A stretch of 64,000 nucleotides of DNA from Ottowia sp. SB7-C50 (GCF_033110285.1 NZ_CP136995.1:2542001-2606000), one strand, 5' to 3'; positions 15,169 to 24,076 are shown, counted from the first letter of the stretch. Notes: generated from the sequence alone by a model not told the origin. Made by a program: numbers and translations.

Positions 15169-16767
15169 TCAGCGGTAGTAGCCCATGAGCTTGCCGCGCG
15201 AATCAAGGACTTCCACGCCCCGGTCGGTGGACTGGCCAAGCTTGTATTTGTTCATGCTGGCGTCCGAACTGAACCGCTTGGCCAGTTCCTGCCGGGCGCG
15301 GGTGGCCGCGTCTTGCTGCTGGCGCAGCGCGGGGCCGCGCGGCGCGGTGTCGAAGGTGTCGTCCTCGCCGATCTTGCGGCGGTTGGCCAGCGCTGCCTGT
15401 CGCGCCAGGCCAGGGTCATAGTTGGGGTTCTCGCGCCCAATGTTCGTGGCCTTGCTAGTGCGGCGCCGGATTTCCTCGAGCGAAAGCCCGTTGATCGCCT
15501 CGCGCGCGGCGTCGATTTCAGCATTGCTGCGTTGCTGTGCTGAAGTCAGTGGACGGTCGGCAGGGTTGCCGCGGGCGTCGAGTTGGCGGGTCAGCCGCTG
15601 GTCGGCCGCGTCAATGCCGCGCTGCGCGCGCCGGTCGGCGGCTTCGATCTGCTGCGCCGTGCGGGCGTCGCGCCGGTCCTCCATGGCGTCACGGCCGACC
15701 TGGCGCTGGGCCTCCAACACCTGCTGCCGCTGCAACTGTGCGGCTTCGGCCGTGCGCTTGGCGCCCTGGTTTGCGTAGAACTTCACGGCCTCATGCGGCG
15801 CCAGAAAGACAGCGGCCTGGCTCAGCAGGTCGTCAGTCGGCTGCGTCACCGTCCCGAGTTCCTGACCATCCGCCCCGTACTGCGTCACGGTCATCGTGTT
15901 CGGTTCGCGGCCGGGCTGAAGCTTGACCGTGTTGCCGTCCCTATAAAGCTGCCTGTTGTAAAGGTTCTCGAATGACTGCAGCGCGCCTCGCGTGTCGCCA
16001 ATGGAGAACTTGCGCACGCCGTCGGTCCAGCCCCGTGCGTAGTCGCGGCCCTCTTGGGTATCGAGAAACTTCTGGTATGCCTGAGCCTGATCCACCTTGC
16101 CCTGGCGCAGCAGCACGTCGATCACCTTGGGGGTGCTGGTCTTGAGGTAGTAGTCCAGGGACGAGTCATTGGCGACCCGCTTGGCAATCTGGCCGTTTGT
16201 GGAAGCGGTGGCTTGCTCAATGCCACCCACAGCGCCTGCGCCGGGCGCCGTCATCTCGGGCGCGCCGCGCAGGGCCTGCTGCAGCTCGCGGCGGTCGGCG
16301 TCTTCGCGTTCGGACTTGTCCAGTGCCAGCGAAGCGCTGGCCGCCCGCATCGGATCGGTCAGGGCGCCGGCCTCGATGAGCTTGCGCGCGCGCATGGCGC
16401 CGACCTGGCCGGCGGTAAGGGCGCCAGCGGTGCGCTCGCCCAGGAAGTCGGTGACCGTGTGGCGGCTGATGACCTGGCTGGGCATGACGCCCTGGCCCTG
16501 GCCGGGGTTCTCCGCAGTCGGCGTTGCCGTGTAGTTGCCTTGGGCGTCGGTGCCGATCTGGTACAGCGGGTTGCCCAGCACGTCCTTGGCGTTGGCCAGT
16601 GCCTCCAGCTTCCGGCCGTCCTCGGCGGTGTAGCCCTGCATCTGCTCTGGCTTGGCCTTCAGCGCAGCGTCGATGGCCTGGTCCTGCTGAATCTGCCGGC
16701 CGACGCTGTAGCCCTTGATGCCACCGGAAATCAGGCCGGTGATAAAGCTGATGTTCGCTCGCCCCAT
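15169..16767 (-). CDS. Virion-associated (internal) phage protein
   Basis: A 532-residue Gln/Ala/Arg-rich protein with long predicted helices, especially residues 330-450 (EAAQLQRQQVLEAQRQ, RTAQQIEAADRRAQRG). The N-terminus has a Gly-rich hydrophobic stretch (ISFITGLISGGIKGYSVGRQ), like internal or tail-fibre-proximal proteins of podoviruses. It precedes the giant virion protein by 12 bp and presumably shares its mRNA and destination in the particle. No enzymatic motif is seen. The assignment comes from composition and position. Confidence 0.65.
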   Translation of the reverse strand: MGRANISFITGLISGGIKGYSVGRQIQQDQAIDAALKAKPEQMQGYTAEDGRKLEALANAKDVLGNPLYQIGTDAQGNYTATPTAENPGQGQGVMPSQVISRHTVTDFLGERTAGALTAGQVGAMRARKLIEAGALTDPMRAASASLALDKSEREDADRRELQQALRGAPEMTAPGAGAVGGIEQATASTNGQIAKRVANDSSLDYYLKTSTPKVIDVLLRQGKVDQAQAYQKFLDTQEGRDYARGWTDGVRKFSIGDTRGALQSFENLYNRQLYRDGNTVKLQPGREPNTMTVTQYGADGQELGTVTQPTDDLLSQAAVFLAPHEAVKFYANQGAKRTAEAAQLQRQQVLEAQRQVGRDAMEDRRDARTAQQIEAADRRAQRGIDAADQRLTRQLDARGNPADRPLTSAQQRSNAEIDAAREAINGLSLEEIRRRTSKATNIGRENPNYDPGLARQAALANRRKIGEDDTFDTAPRGPALRQQQDAATRARQELAKRFSSDASMNKYKLGQSTDRGVEVLDSRGKLMGYYR

Positions 16768-16779
16768 GGTGTAACTCCT

Positions 16780-17463
16780 TCAAGTGATTGATTCGTCGCG
16801 GCGCAGCACCATGACCATGGGCCGCGTTCCGCCAAAAACTGCATCGAATTCCGCCTGGCTGCACAGCTTCAAGACCGCGTTGCTGACTTGCGCGGGATGC
16901 CACCTGAACTGCAGCGTGAGCCCTGCTTGGCGCGCGGTGCGGGCCGTGACCTGCCACGGCCAGGCCGTCGAATGGCAATGCGCCGCCATCAACGCGTTGT
17001 CGCCGCTGACGCGCTCCATGTCGAAGATGAAGACCTGGCCGCCCGGTCGGAGCACGCGCGCAGCCTCGCGCAGCGTCTGCAACCAGTCCGCGGTGTGGCA
17101 GATCGAGAAATTGAACATGACCACATCGAAGGACTGGTCATGCACCGGGATCGCCTCGAAGCCGGCCAGCAGCTTCGGCATGTCGGCTGGCGCCAAGTCG
17201 AGTTGGTACTGGCTGATGTTCAGCAGCGTGAAGCTCAGGTCGGGGCGCTGGTCGCGCATCAGGCGCGCGACCTCGCCGATGCCGCAGCCGGCATCCAGGA
17301 TGCGGGCGCCCTGCGGCGGGTCCATGTGCTCCAGCAGGATTGCGCAGTGCTCGGCGTCGGTGTCGGCGAGCATCCACATGCTGAGGATGCGCAAGCCGCG
17401 CTCGAAAACGGCGACCGACGTGGCCCGGTCGATGGCGTGAACTAGCTGGGAGTTGGGTTGCAT
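16780..17463 (-). CDS. Class I SAM-dependent methyltransferase
   Basis: A 227-residue Rossmann-fold methyltransferase. Motif I is ARILDAGCGIGEVARLM (about residues 52-68), the acidic strand-2 position follows in FTLLNISQ, and motif IV-like FDVVMFNFSICH and post-motif LRPGGQVFIFDME are clear. I choose the ATG at MQPNSQ; a longer GTG-initiated frame adds a low-complexity leader. It is the first gene of the late minus-strand block, 12 nt before the 532-residue virion gene. The substrate is unknown; small molecules, tRNA or virion proteins are possible. Confidence 0.8.
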   Translation of the reverse strand: MQPNSQLVHAIDRATSVAVFERGLRILSMWMLADTDAEHCAILLEHMDPPQGARILDAGCGIGEVARLMRDQRPDLSFTLLNISQYQLDLAPADMPKLLAGFEAIPVHDQSFDVVMFNFSICHTADWLQTLREAARVLRPGGQVFIFDMERVSGDNALMAAHCHSTAWPWQVTARTARQAGLTLQFRWHPAQVSNAVLKLCSQAEFDAVFGGTRPMVMVLRRDESIT

Positions 17464-17717
17464 GGCGCGGATTGCGCCACATGGGGATCGAAATGCGGAA
17501 GGATCGATTGATTCCTCATGCTCGGCGGAATCATGCTCGTGGGCGGTCTGATGATGGCCCTCAACAACCAAGAATCCGCTACAAGGCGATCAGGTACGTG
17601 GACTGAAGCGAGGCTGGCGCTGAACGGCTTTTCCGTACTTCTTCCGTACCGGAAACAAAAACGCCCGCTAAGTTAGCGGGCGCTACCGCTGCAAGGCGCA
17701 GCGTATATAGGAATTCT
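17464..17717. other. Right end of the element, non-coding
   Basis: About 250 bp without a supported gene. It carries two TTCCGTAC arm-type motifs (17630-17638, 17641-17649), mirroring three at the left end, and the hairpin terminator that now serves tRNA-Val. Confidence 0.6.
17653..17682 (-). terminator. Element-borne terminator now serving tRNA-Val
   Basis: On the minus strand CGCCCGC...GCGGGCG arms are followed by GTTTTTG. It lies 36 bp beyond the tRNA 3' end and replaces the original terminator displaced to 1443-1477, so the integrated element keeps the tRNA gene properly ended. Confidence 0.75.
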
Positions 17718-17765
17718 TGGTGGGTGATGCAGGGTTTGAACCTGCGACCCCTGCCGTGTGAAGGC
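17718..17765 (-). repeat. Attachment-site repeat, right end
   Basis: 48 bp identical to 1485-1532. It forms the 3' two thirds of the intact tRNA-Val gene; integration regenerated a complete tRNA here. Confidence 0.95.
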
Positions 17766-17792
17766 AGTGCTCTACCGCTGAGCTAATCACCC
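17718..17792 (-). tRNA. tRNA-Val (anticodon CAC)
   Basis: 75 nt including an encoded CCA. The acceptor stem GGGTGAT pairs with ATCACCC. The D arm contains AGCTCAGCGGTAGAGC, the anticodon stem CTGCC/GGCAG encloses TTCACAC (anticodon CAC, reading GUG), and the T arm has GGTTCAAACCC. A TATAAT-type -10 lies at 17819-17824 inside the end of dnaQ. The 3' 48 nt come from the integrated element. Confidence 0.95.
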
Positions 17793-17826
17793 GTTCTCGC
17801 ACTCTGGCGAAGGATGGAATTATATA

Positions 17827-18540
17827 TCAATTCGTCGCTTCGGCCGCGCGCCATACCGTCTTGCCGCCGCTGGCCTTGTCGATCTGCGCCAGCACGTCCT
17901 GGTGGGCGGTCAGTTCGCTGGCGTTGGCCTGCAGCACGGGCAGGTCGAACACGCGCAGGTCGATGCGAACGCCTGTGGCGCCCTGCTCGCCCACATGGCC
18001 CAGGTCGATCAGCAGCGCTTCCTGCCCGCGCGTGAGGTTGATGTAGACGTCGGCCAGCAGTTCGGCGTCCAGCAGCGCGCCGTGCAGCGTGCGACCGGAG
18101 TTGTCGACGCCCAGGCGGTCGCACAGCGCGTCCAGGCTGTTGCGCTTGCCGGGGTACAGCTGCTTGGCCATGGCCAGCGTGTCGGTGACCTCGCCAACCA
18201 CGCTGGTGAAGGCACCGCGGCCCAGGCGCTCCAGCTCCTTGTCGAGAAAGCCGACGTCGAAGGCCGCGTTGTGGATGATGACTTCGGCGCCTTCCAGGTA
18301 GCGCAGGATCTCGTCGGCCACCTCGGCAAACTTGGGCTTGTCGCGCAGGAACTCGTTGCTGATGCCGTGCACCTTCAACGCGTCCTCATGGCTGTCGCGC
18401 TCGGGGTTGACATAGAAGTGCAGGTTGTTGCCGGTGAGCTTGCGGTTCACCAGTTCGACGCAGCCGATCTCGATGATGCGGTCGCCGCCCTCGGCGGACA
18501 GCCCGGTGGTTTCGGTGTCGAGAACGATCTGGCGCGACAT
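17827..18540 (-). CDS. dnaQ: DNA polymerase III epsilon subunit (proofreading exonuclease)
   Basis: A 237-residue DEDDh 3'-5' exonuclease that proofreads for the replicative polymerase. Exo I is VLDTETTGLS (Asp/Glu metal ligands, residues 6-12), Exo II is the HNAAFDVGFLD block near residue 97, and Exo III is the HGALLDAELLADVY block near 160 with the catalytic His. The C-terminal tail is where polymerase alpha subunit binding is expected. The start is an ATG with downstream MSRQIVLDTE, as in relatives. It follows the isc operon on the same strand and runs toward tRNA-Val. Confidence 0.95.
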   Translation of the reverse strand: MSRQIVLDTETTGLSAEGGDRIIEIGCVELVNRKLTGNNLHFYVNPERDSHEDALKVHGISNEFLRDKPKFAEVADEILRYLEGAEVIIHNAAFDVGFLDKELERLGRGAFTSVVGEVTDTLAMAKQLYPGKRNSLDALCDRLGVDNSGRTLHGALLDAELLADVYINLTRGQEALLIDLGHVGEQGATGVRIDLRVFDLPVLQANASELTAHQDVLAQIDKASGGKTVWRAAEATN

Positions 18541-18551
18541 GCGGGGGGCTT

Positions 18552-18890
18552 TCAGTGGTTTTCGCGGGCGTGGTTGATCGAGTAGCGCGGAATCTCCACC
18601 GTCAGGTCTTCCTTGCCCACGATGGCCTGGCACGACAGGCGCGACTGTGGCTCGAGCCCCCAGGCGCGGTCCAGCAGGTCTTCCTCTTCTTCTTCCGGCT
18701 CCTCCAGCGAATCGTAGCCTTCGCGCACGATGCAATGGCAGGTGGTGCAGGCGCGGCTCATCTCGCAGGCGTGCTCGATGGAGATGTTGTGGTCGAGCAG
18801 TGCCTCGCAGATCGAATCGCCGGTGTTGGCCTGGATCTCGGCACCCTGCGGCGCGTATTCGGGGTGCGGAAGTACTTTGATGATGGGCAT
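18552..18890 (-). CDS. fdx: ISC-type [2Fe-2S] ferredoxin
   Basis: A 112-residue adrenodoxin-type ferredoxin that supplies electrons for iron-sulfur cluster assembly. Cluster ligands are seen in HACEMSRACTTCHC (Cys 42, 48 and 51 by count) and SRLSCQAIV (Cys near 87). The acidic stretch SLEEPEEEEEDLLD is typical. It ends the isc-hsc operon, 14 bp after hscA. Confidence 0.95.
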   Translation of the reverse strand: MPIIKVLPHPEYAPQGAEIQANTGDSICEALLDHNISIEHACEMSRACTTCHCIVREGYDSLEEPEEEEEDLLDRAWGLEPQSRLSCQAIVGKEDLTVEIPRYSINHARENH

Positions 18891-18904
18891 GCGGTGTGCG
18901 GTCC

Positions 18905-20764
18905 TCAGATCGATTCGACGGACTTGCCGGACAGGGCCTTCTGGATGCCGGCGTTCATGCGCGCGGCGGCAAAGGCTTCGGTGCCGTGCGCCAGCGCTTC
19001 GGTGGCGGCCTCGATCGCCGCGGCTTCGGTGCTGTTGGCGGCAATGCCGCGCAGCGACAGCATCAGCGCGTCAATCTCGGCACGTTCGTGGGCCGACAGC
19101 AGCGCGCCATCGGCGTCCAGCGCGCTCTGAGTGGCCATCAGCATGCGGTCGGCGTCCACCCTGGCCTCGACCAGCGCGCGCGCCTTCACGTCGGCGTCGG
19201 CCGTGGTGAAGCTGTCCTGCAGCATGCGCGCAATCTGCTCGTCGCTCAGGCCGTAGCTGGGCTTGACGTCGATCTGCGCCTCGACGCCGCTGACCTGTTC
19301 GCGCGCCGAGACGTTCAGCAGGCCATCGGCATCGACGGTGAAGGTCACGCGGATGCGCGCCGCGCCCGCCGCCATGGGCGGCATGCCGCGCAGCTCGAAG
19401 CGCGCCAGGCTGCGGCAGTCCTGCACCAGGTCGCGCTCGCCCTGCACCACGTGCAGCGCCATCGCGGTCTGGCCGTCCTTGTAGGTGGTGAAGTCCTGCG
19501 CCATCGCCACCGGAATGGTCTGGTTGCGCGGCACGATGCGCTCCACCAGCCCACCCATGGTTTCGATGCCGAGCGAGAGCGGAATCACGTCCAGCAGCAG
19601 CAGATCGCCCGCGGCGTCATTGCCCGCCAGCTGGTTGGCCTGGATGGCCGCGCCCAGCGCCACCACTTCGTCGGGGTTCAGGTTGATGAGCGGCTCGCGA
19701 CCGAAGAAGTCGGCCACCGCGCGCCGGATGACGGGCATGCGCGTGCTGCCGCCCACCATGACGATGCCCTGCGTTTCATCGGGCTTCAGGCGCGCGTCTC
19801 GAAACACGCGCCGCAGCGTGGCCACGCAGCGCGTGGTCAGCGCCGCGGTGGCGGCCTCGAAGTCGGCCGACCTCAGGTCAAATCGGACTTCGCCGCTCGA
19901 CAGGCTTGCGTGGAATGCTACGTTTTCTGAAGCGCTCAGTGCTTCCTTGGCGCGCCGGGCGGCTGCCTGCAGCGCGGCACGGTCGGCGGCGGTGGCCACC
20001 TGCGCGCCGGTGCGCGCCACCACCCAGTCGGCCAGGGCGGCGTCGTAGTCGTCGCCGCCCAGCGCCGAATCGCCACCGGTGGCGATGACTTCGAACACCC
20101 CCTGCGTCAGCCGCAGGATGGAGACATCGAACGTGCCGCCACCCAGGTCGAACACGGCGTAGATGCCCTCGGCCGCGTTGTCCAGCCCGTAGGCGATGGC
20201 GGCGGCCGTCGGCTCGTTGATGAGGCGCAGCAGTTGAATGCCGGCCAGTTGCGCCGCGTCCTTGGTGGCTTGGCGCTGTGCGTCGTCGAAGTAGGCCGGT
20301 ACGGTGATGACGGCACCGTGCACATCATCGCCAAAGGTGTCTTCCGCCCGGTAGCGCAGCGTGGCCAGGATCTCGGCGCTTATCTCGACCGGTGACTTTT
20401 CGCCGGCCACGGTCTGCAGCGCCACCATCCCGGGCCGGTCGAGCAGCTGGTACGGCAGCTTGTCGCGCCCGATGATGTCGGCCAGGCCGCGCCCCATCAG
20501 GCGCTTGGCCGATGCGATGGTGTTTTCGGCGTCGGCCGGTTCGGCCTGCAGCGCGTCGTAGCCGATGCGCCGCCCGCCGCCCGCCAGGTACCGCACCACC
20601 GACGGCAGCAGCACGCGCCCCTGCTCGTCCGGCAGGCATTCGGCCACGCCGTGGCGCACGGCAGCGACCAGCGAATGCGTGGTGCCCAGGTCGATGCCCA
20701 CCGCGATGCGCCGCTGGTGCGGGTCAGGCGATTGGCCGGGTTCGGAGATTTGAAGCAGCGCCAT
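18905..20764 (-). CDS. hscA: Fe-S assembly Hsp70 chaperone HscA
   Basis: A 619-residue DnaK-type chaperone that releases clusters from IscU in an ATP-dependent cycle with HscB. The N-terminal ATPase domain shows [12 protein letters not shown] (residues 22-33), [23 protein letters not shown] and [10 protein letters not shown]. The substrate-binding domain (from about 395) begins [14 protein letters not shown]. It lacks the long C-terminal tail of DnaK, as expected for HscA. It lies between hscB and fdx. Confidence 0.95.
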   Translation of the reverse strand: MALLQISEPGQSPDPHQRRIAVGIDLGTTHSLVAAVRHGVAECLPDEQGRVLLPSVVRYLAGGGRRIGYDALQAEPADAENTIASAKRLMGRGLADIIGRDKLPYQLLDRPGMVALQTVAGEKSPVEISAEILATLRYRAEDTFGDDVHGAVITVPAYFDDAQRQATKDAAQLAGIQLLRLINEPTAAAIAYGLDNAAEGIYAVFDLGGGTFDVSILRLTQGVFEVIATGGDSALGGDDYDAALADWVVARTGAQVATAADRAALQAAARRAKEALSASENVAFHASLSSGEVRFDLRSADFEAATAALTTRCVATLRRVFRDARLKPDETQGIVMVGGSTRMPVIRRAVADFFGREPLINLNPDEVVALGAAIQANQLAGNDAAGDLLLLDVIPLSLGIETMGGLVERIVPRNQTIPVAMAQDFTTYKDGQTAMALHVVQGERDLVQDCRSLARFELRGMPPMAAGAARIRVTFTVDADGLLNVSAREQVSGVEAQIDVKPSYGLSDEQIARMLQDSFTTADADVKARALVEARVDADRMLMATQSALDADGALLSAHERAEIDALMLSLRGIAANSTEAAAIEAATEALAHGTEAFAAARMNAGIQKALSGKSVESI

Positions 20765-20840
20765 ACGACAGGAAATTCAATCAGCCAGCCCGCGTGTGGC
20801 GCGGGCTTCAACCGTCCGGGGTGGTGGGTGAACAAGGCGT

Positions 20841-21365
20841 CTACGACCCCTGTTCAAGTGTCTCACGCCGGCGGTCGACATCGCCCGCCAGCTTGTCCAG
20901 GAACATCAACGCGCGCACCGATTGCGCCGCCGCGGGCCAGGCCTGCTCGGCGTCGATCTGGTGCGCCAACTGCGCCAGCATGTCGCGCTTCAACTGCGCG
21001 GCCTGCGCGTCGATGGCGTCCAGCGCCGGCTCGTCGCGCGCGTCTTCCAGCTGCTCGCGCAACTCCATCTGCTGCATCAGAAAGGCGGGCGGCATGGCCG
21101 TATTGCTTTCGGCGCCGATGGGCGCGCCGTGCAGCTCGCACAGGTAGGCGGCGCGCCGTTGCGGGTCTTTCAGCCGCCGGTAGGCCTCGTTGACGCGCGC
21201 CGACCACTGCGCGGCCACGCGCTGCGCCGCGGCGCCTTCGGCGGCAAAGCGGTCGGGGTGCACCTGGCGCTGCAACTCCTTCCAGCGTGCGTCCAGTTGC
21301 GCCGCGTCTTGCGCGAAGCGGGCGGGCACGGCAAACAGTTCGAAGTCGGTGGACTGGAGGTTCAT
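20841..21365 (-). CDS. hscB: Fe-S assembly J-domain co-chaperone HscB
   Basis: A 174-residue J-protein that brings IscU to HscA. The N-terminal J domain has the catalytic HPD motif in RQVHPDRFA (about residue 36), followed by NEAYRRLKDPQRRAAYLCEL. The C-terminal three-helix IscU-binding part includes FLMQQMELREQLEDA. The chosen ATG (MNLQSTDFELF) matches the family start; a longer frame upstream would overlap the small gene before it. Confidence 0.93.
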   Translation of the reverse strand: MNLQSTDFELFAVPARFAQDAAQLDARWKELQRQVHPDRFAAEGAAAQRVAAQWSARVNEAYRRLKDPQRRAAYLCELHGAPIGAESNTAMPPAFLMQQMELREQLEDARDEPALDAIDAQAAQLKRDMLAQLAHQIDAEQAWPAAAQSVRALMFLDKLAGDVDRRRETLEQGS

Positions 21366-21378
21366 GGTGGGTGGCAGC

Positions 21379-21612
21379 TCAGGCCGCGTGCAGCGCCGGA
21401 CGCAACATGCCGCGCGGCAGTTCGGCCAGGGCTTCGGGCGGCGCGTCCACGTCCCAGGCGTCGAGGCAGCAGCCACAGCCCAGGTCATCGAAGCGCCGGA
21501 TGCGCGGGCCCCAGCGCTGAAACCAGGCGTTCAGCGCGCGCACTTCGCGCTCGTTGTCGATGGTGACGCTCACGCGGGCACGCGCGAGCTCGGCAGCCGG
21601 CGCGGGCGCCAT
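21379..21612 (-). CDS. Small Cys-rich protein within the isc operon
   Basis: 77 residues between iscA and hscB, coupled to iscA through a TGATG overlap. A CGCC motif (DDLGCGCCLDAW) and an acidic/aromatic context suggest metal or redox function, but I do not recognise a named family. Its placement inside an otherwise standard isc-hsc cluster suggests a role in, or control of, cluster assembly. Confidence 0.65.
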   Translation of the reverse strand: MAPAPAAELARARVSVTIDNEREVRALNAWFQRWGPRIRRFDDLGCGCCLDAWDVDAPPEALAELPRGMLRPALHAA

Positions 21613-21935
21613 CAGACGCGGAAGCTCTCGCCGCAGCCGCAGCGGTCGCGCTCGTTGGGGTTGTTGAACTTGAAGCCCTCGTTCAGGCCTTCGCGCACGT
21701 AATCCAGCTCGGTGCCGTCGATGTAGGCCAGGCTCTTGGGGTCGATCATCAGCTTGACGCCATGGCCTTCGAACAGCACGTCCTCGGGCGCCACCTCATC
21801 CACGTATTCGAGCTTATAGGCCAGGCCCGAGCAACCGGTGGTCTTGACGCCCAGGCGCACGCCCACGCCCCTGCCCCTTTTGGCGAGGTATTTGGTGACG
21901 TGCCGCGCTGCGGCTTCGGAGAGAGTGACGGCCAT
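21612..21935 (-). CDS. iscA: A-type iron-sulfur carrier IscA
   Basis: A 107-residue A-type carrier that receives clusters from IscU and passes them to apoproteins. The three conserved Cys are visible: [13 protein letters not shown] (about residue 35) and the C-terminal CGCGESF. The fold landmarks GVRLGVK and LDYV are also present. It is positioned between a cupin gene and the small Cys-rich gene. Confidence 0.95.
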   Translation of the reverse strand: MAVTLSEAAARHVTKYLAKRGRGVGVRLGVKTTGCSGLAYKLEYVDEVAPEDVLFEGHGVKLMIDPKSLAYIDGTELDYVREGLNEGFKFNNPNERDRCGCGESFRV

Positions 21936-21955
21936 GGTGTGTTTTCTTCGATCGA

Positions 21956-22309
21956 TCAGTTTCCGCGCAGGGCGATGGTCAGCAGCACGACGGACGCAAC
22001 CACCGCCAGCAATTGGTGCGGCTCGCCGCCCTTGAGGTACATCAGCTCGCCTTCGGCCAGCCGCATCTTGGGCCGCGGGTCGGGCTCGCCCACTGCGTGC
22101 GAGATGACCTGCAGGCAGCCTTTAAGGCACTGCAGCGTGATCTCGCCGTCCACGCGGTGGTCCGACATGCGGTATCCCTCGGGCATCAGCAGCTGGATGA
22201 CTTCCAGGTCGCGGCTCTTGAACAGGGCGCGTGATTCAAACCCCGACGGAAGCGCCCCTTCGTGCAAGACGGTTTGCGCCTGCCCGGGCAGAAGATGTTG
22301 TTGTGCCAT
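21956..22309 (-). CDS. Cupin-domain protein in the isc operon
   Basis: A 117-residue single cupin barrel: the strands [23 protein letters not shown] and [20 protein letters not shown] fit cupin motifs 1 and 2, with His residues in both. It is inserted between iscU and iscA, which are usually adjacent. Similar small cupins bind metal or act as regulators. The context suggests an accessory part in cluster assembly or oxidative response, which is not provable here. Confidence 0.7.
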   Translation of the reverse strand: MAQQHLLPGQAQTVLHEGALPSGFESRALFKSRDLEVIQLLMPEGYRMSDHRVDGEITLQCLKGCLQVISHAVGEPDPRPKMRLAEGELMYLKGGEPHQLLAVVASVVLLTIALRGN

Positions 22310-22392
22310 GTCCTACAGCCTCCTTGCAAAAAACGCGTTGAACCCTCGGGCGCCGATGCGGACGGCGCCCCCAAAACCTGAAAGACGACGCG

Positions 22393-22782
22393 TCAGGCGG
22401 CGACGTGCTTCTTCTTGTAGTCCTCGACCGCCGCCTTGATGGCGTCTTCGGCCAGGATCGAGCAGTGGATCTTGACAGGTGGCAGCGCCAGCTCTTCGGC
22501 GATCTGGCTGTTCTTCAGTTCGGCCGCCTGGTCCAGCGTCTTGCCCTTGACCCATTCGGTCACCAGCGAACTGGAGGCGATGGCCGAGCCGCAGCCGTAG
22601 GTCTTGAAGCGCGCGTCCTCAATCACGCCGGTGCTCGGGTTGACGCGGATCTGCAACTTCATCACGTCGCCACAGGCCGGCGCGCCGACCATGCCGGTGC
22701 CCACGCTGTCGTCGCCCTTGTCGAAGCTGCCGACGTTGCGGGGGTTTTCGTAGTGGTCTAGAACCTTGTCGGAATAAGCCAT
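22393..22782 (-). CDS. iscU: Iron-sulfur cluster scaffold IscU
   Basis: A 129-residue scaffold on which [2Fe-2S] clusters are built from IscS sulfur. Cluster ligands appear in GAPACGDVM (with Asp), TYGCGSAIASS and KIHCSILAEDAI. The HscA-recognition motif LPPVK is intact just before KIHC. It starts at MAYSDKVLDHYENPRNVG, the standard family start. It lies 73 bp after iscS. Confidence 0.97.
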   Translation of the reverse strand: MAYSDKVLDHYENPRNVGSFDKGDDSVGTGMVGAPACGDVMKLQIRVNPSTGVIEDARFKTYGCGSAIASSSLVTEWVKGKTLDQAAELKNSQIAEELALPPVKIHCSILAEDAIKAAVEDYKKKHVAA

Positions 22783-22801
22783 GGTGTTTGCTCCTTTTTT
22801 G

Positions 22802-22841
22802 ATAGCTGTCTGCGATTGATGGACAAGCGCCAGCGGGCAAT
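22802..22841 (+). repeat. Dispersed short repeat, family 1 (copy 2)
   Basis: ATAGCTGTCTGCG...GGACAAGCGCC palindromic repeat in the iscS-iscU gap; it would be transcribed in the isc mRNA. Confidence 0.6.
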
Positions 22842-22855
22842 TCAATTCAAAAATG

Positions 22856-24076
22856 TCAGTGGGCGGCCCACTGGATGGTAGACAGGTCGATGCCGTCCTG
22901 GTGCATTTCCCACAGGGGGCTGAGCTCGCGCAGCTTGGCGACGTTTTCGCGGATCGTCTGGATCGCGTAGTCGATGTCTTCCTCGGTCGTGAAGCGGCCG
23001 ATGGTGATGCGCAGGCTGCTGTGGGCCAGTTCGTCGCTGCGGCCCAGCGCCCGCAGCACATAGCTGGGCTCCAGGCTGGCGCTGGTGCAGGCCGAGCCGG
23101 ACGACACCGCCAGGCCCTTGACGCCCATGATGAGCGATTCGCCTTCGACGAAGTTGAAGCTCATGTTGATGTTCTGCGGCACGCGCTGCGTCGGGTGGCC
23201 GTTGAGAAACACTTCCTCGACGTCCTTCAACCCTTCAACAAGCCGGTGGTGCAGCGCCCAAGCCTTTTCGTTGTCCTGCGCCATTTCTTCCTTGGCGATG
23301 CGGAAGGCCTCGCCCATGCCGACGATCTGGTGCGTGGCCAGGGTGCCGCTGCGCATGCCGCGCTCGTGTCCGCCGCCGTGCATCTGCGCCTCGAGCCGCA
23401 CGCGCGGCTTGCGGCGCACGTACAGCGCGCCAATGCCCTTGGGGCCGTAGCTCTTGTGGCTGGCCAGGCTCATCAGGTCGATGGGCTGGCGCGACACGTC
23501 AATGGCGACCTTGCCGGTGGCCTGCGCGGCGTCAACGTGGAACAGCACGCCGTGCTCGCGGCAGATCTTGCCGATGGCGTCCACGTCCTGCACCACGCCG
23601 ATCTCGTTGTTGACCAGCATGACGCTGGCCAGGATGGTGTCGGGGCGGATGGCTGCCTTGAACTTGTCCAGGTCGAGCAGGCCGTCCTGGTTGACGTCGA
23701 GGTAGGACACCTCGAAGCCCTGGCGCTCCAGCTCGCGCATGGTGTCGAGCACGGCCTTGTGCTCGGTCTTGACGGTGATCAGGTGCTTGCCCTTGCCCTT
23801 GTAGAACTGGGCGGCGCCCTTGATGGCCAGGTTGTCGGACTCGGTCGCGCCGCTGGTCCACACGATCTCGCGCGGGTCGGCGCCGATCAGGTCGGCCACC
23901 TGCTCGCGCGCCTTTTCGACCGCCTTTTCGGCTTCCCAGCCCCAGGCGTGGCTGCGGCTGGCCGGGTTGCCGTAGTTTTCGCGCAGCCACGGGATCATCG
24001 CGTCGGCCACGCGCGGGTCAACCGGCGTGGTCGCGGCGTAGTCCATGTAGATGGGGAAATGCGGGGTCTGGCTCAT
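22856..24076 (-). CDS. iscS: Cysteine desulfurase IscS
   Basis: A 406-residue class V aminotransferase-fold PLP enzyme that removes sulfur from cysteine for cluster and tRNA thiolation. The PLP Lys lies in [13 protein letters not shown] (about residue 208). The catalytic loop Cys is in [17 protein letters not shown] (about residue 330). The start [20 protein letters not shown] is canonical. It is the first enzyme gene after iscR. Confidence 0.97.
   Translation of the reverse strand: MSQTPHFPIYMDYAATTPVDPRVADAMIPWLRENYGNPASRSHAWGWEAEKAVEKAREQVADLIGADPREIVWTSGATESDNLAIKGAAQFYKGKGKHLITVKTEHKAVLDTMRELERQGFEVSYLDVNQDGLLDLDKFKAAIRPDTILASVMLVNNEIGVVQDVDAIGKICREHGVLFHVDAAQATGKVAIDVSRQPIDLMSLASHKSYGPKGIGALYVRRKPRVRLEAQMHGGGHERGMRSGTLATHQIVGMGEAFRIAKEEMAQDNEKAWALHHRLVEGLKDVEEVFLNGHPTQRVPQNINMSFNFVEGESLIMGVKGLAVSSGSACTSASLEPSYVLRALGRSDELAHSSLRITIGRFTTEEDIDYAIQTIRENVAKLRELSPLWEMHQDGIDLSTIQWAAH

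Larger units (their letters stand above)
1485..17765. mobile_element. Integrated prophage-type element in tRNA-Val (16.2 kb)
   Basis: The element is bounded by perfect 48-bp direct repeats of a tRNA-Val 3' end, with a tyrosine integrase gene starting 127 bp inside the left repeat. Repeats resembling integrase arm sites lie just inside both ends. Contents from left to right are: integrase, regulators, a replication-initiator-like gene, truncated DnaB and SRAP genes, an SOS-box gene, a terminase small-subunit fragment, an inserted membrane-protein gene, small phage hypotheticals, and on the minus strand large virion-type proteins and a methyltransferase. No capsid, portal, large terminase, tail or lysis genes are seen, so it is probably defective for making particles. 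A satellite depending on a helper phage is an alternative. Confidence 0.93.

Noticed and set aside
11239..15543. A 1434-codon open frame antisense to the giant virion gene
   Set aside because: The high GC of the real gene removes stops on the opposite strand. The translation is Gln/His/Arg/Val-rich without domain features, while the minus strand shows clear motifs.
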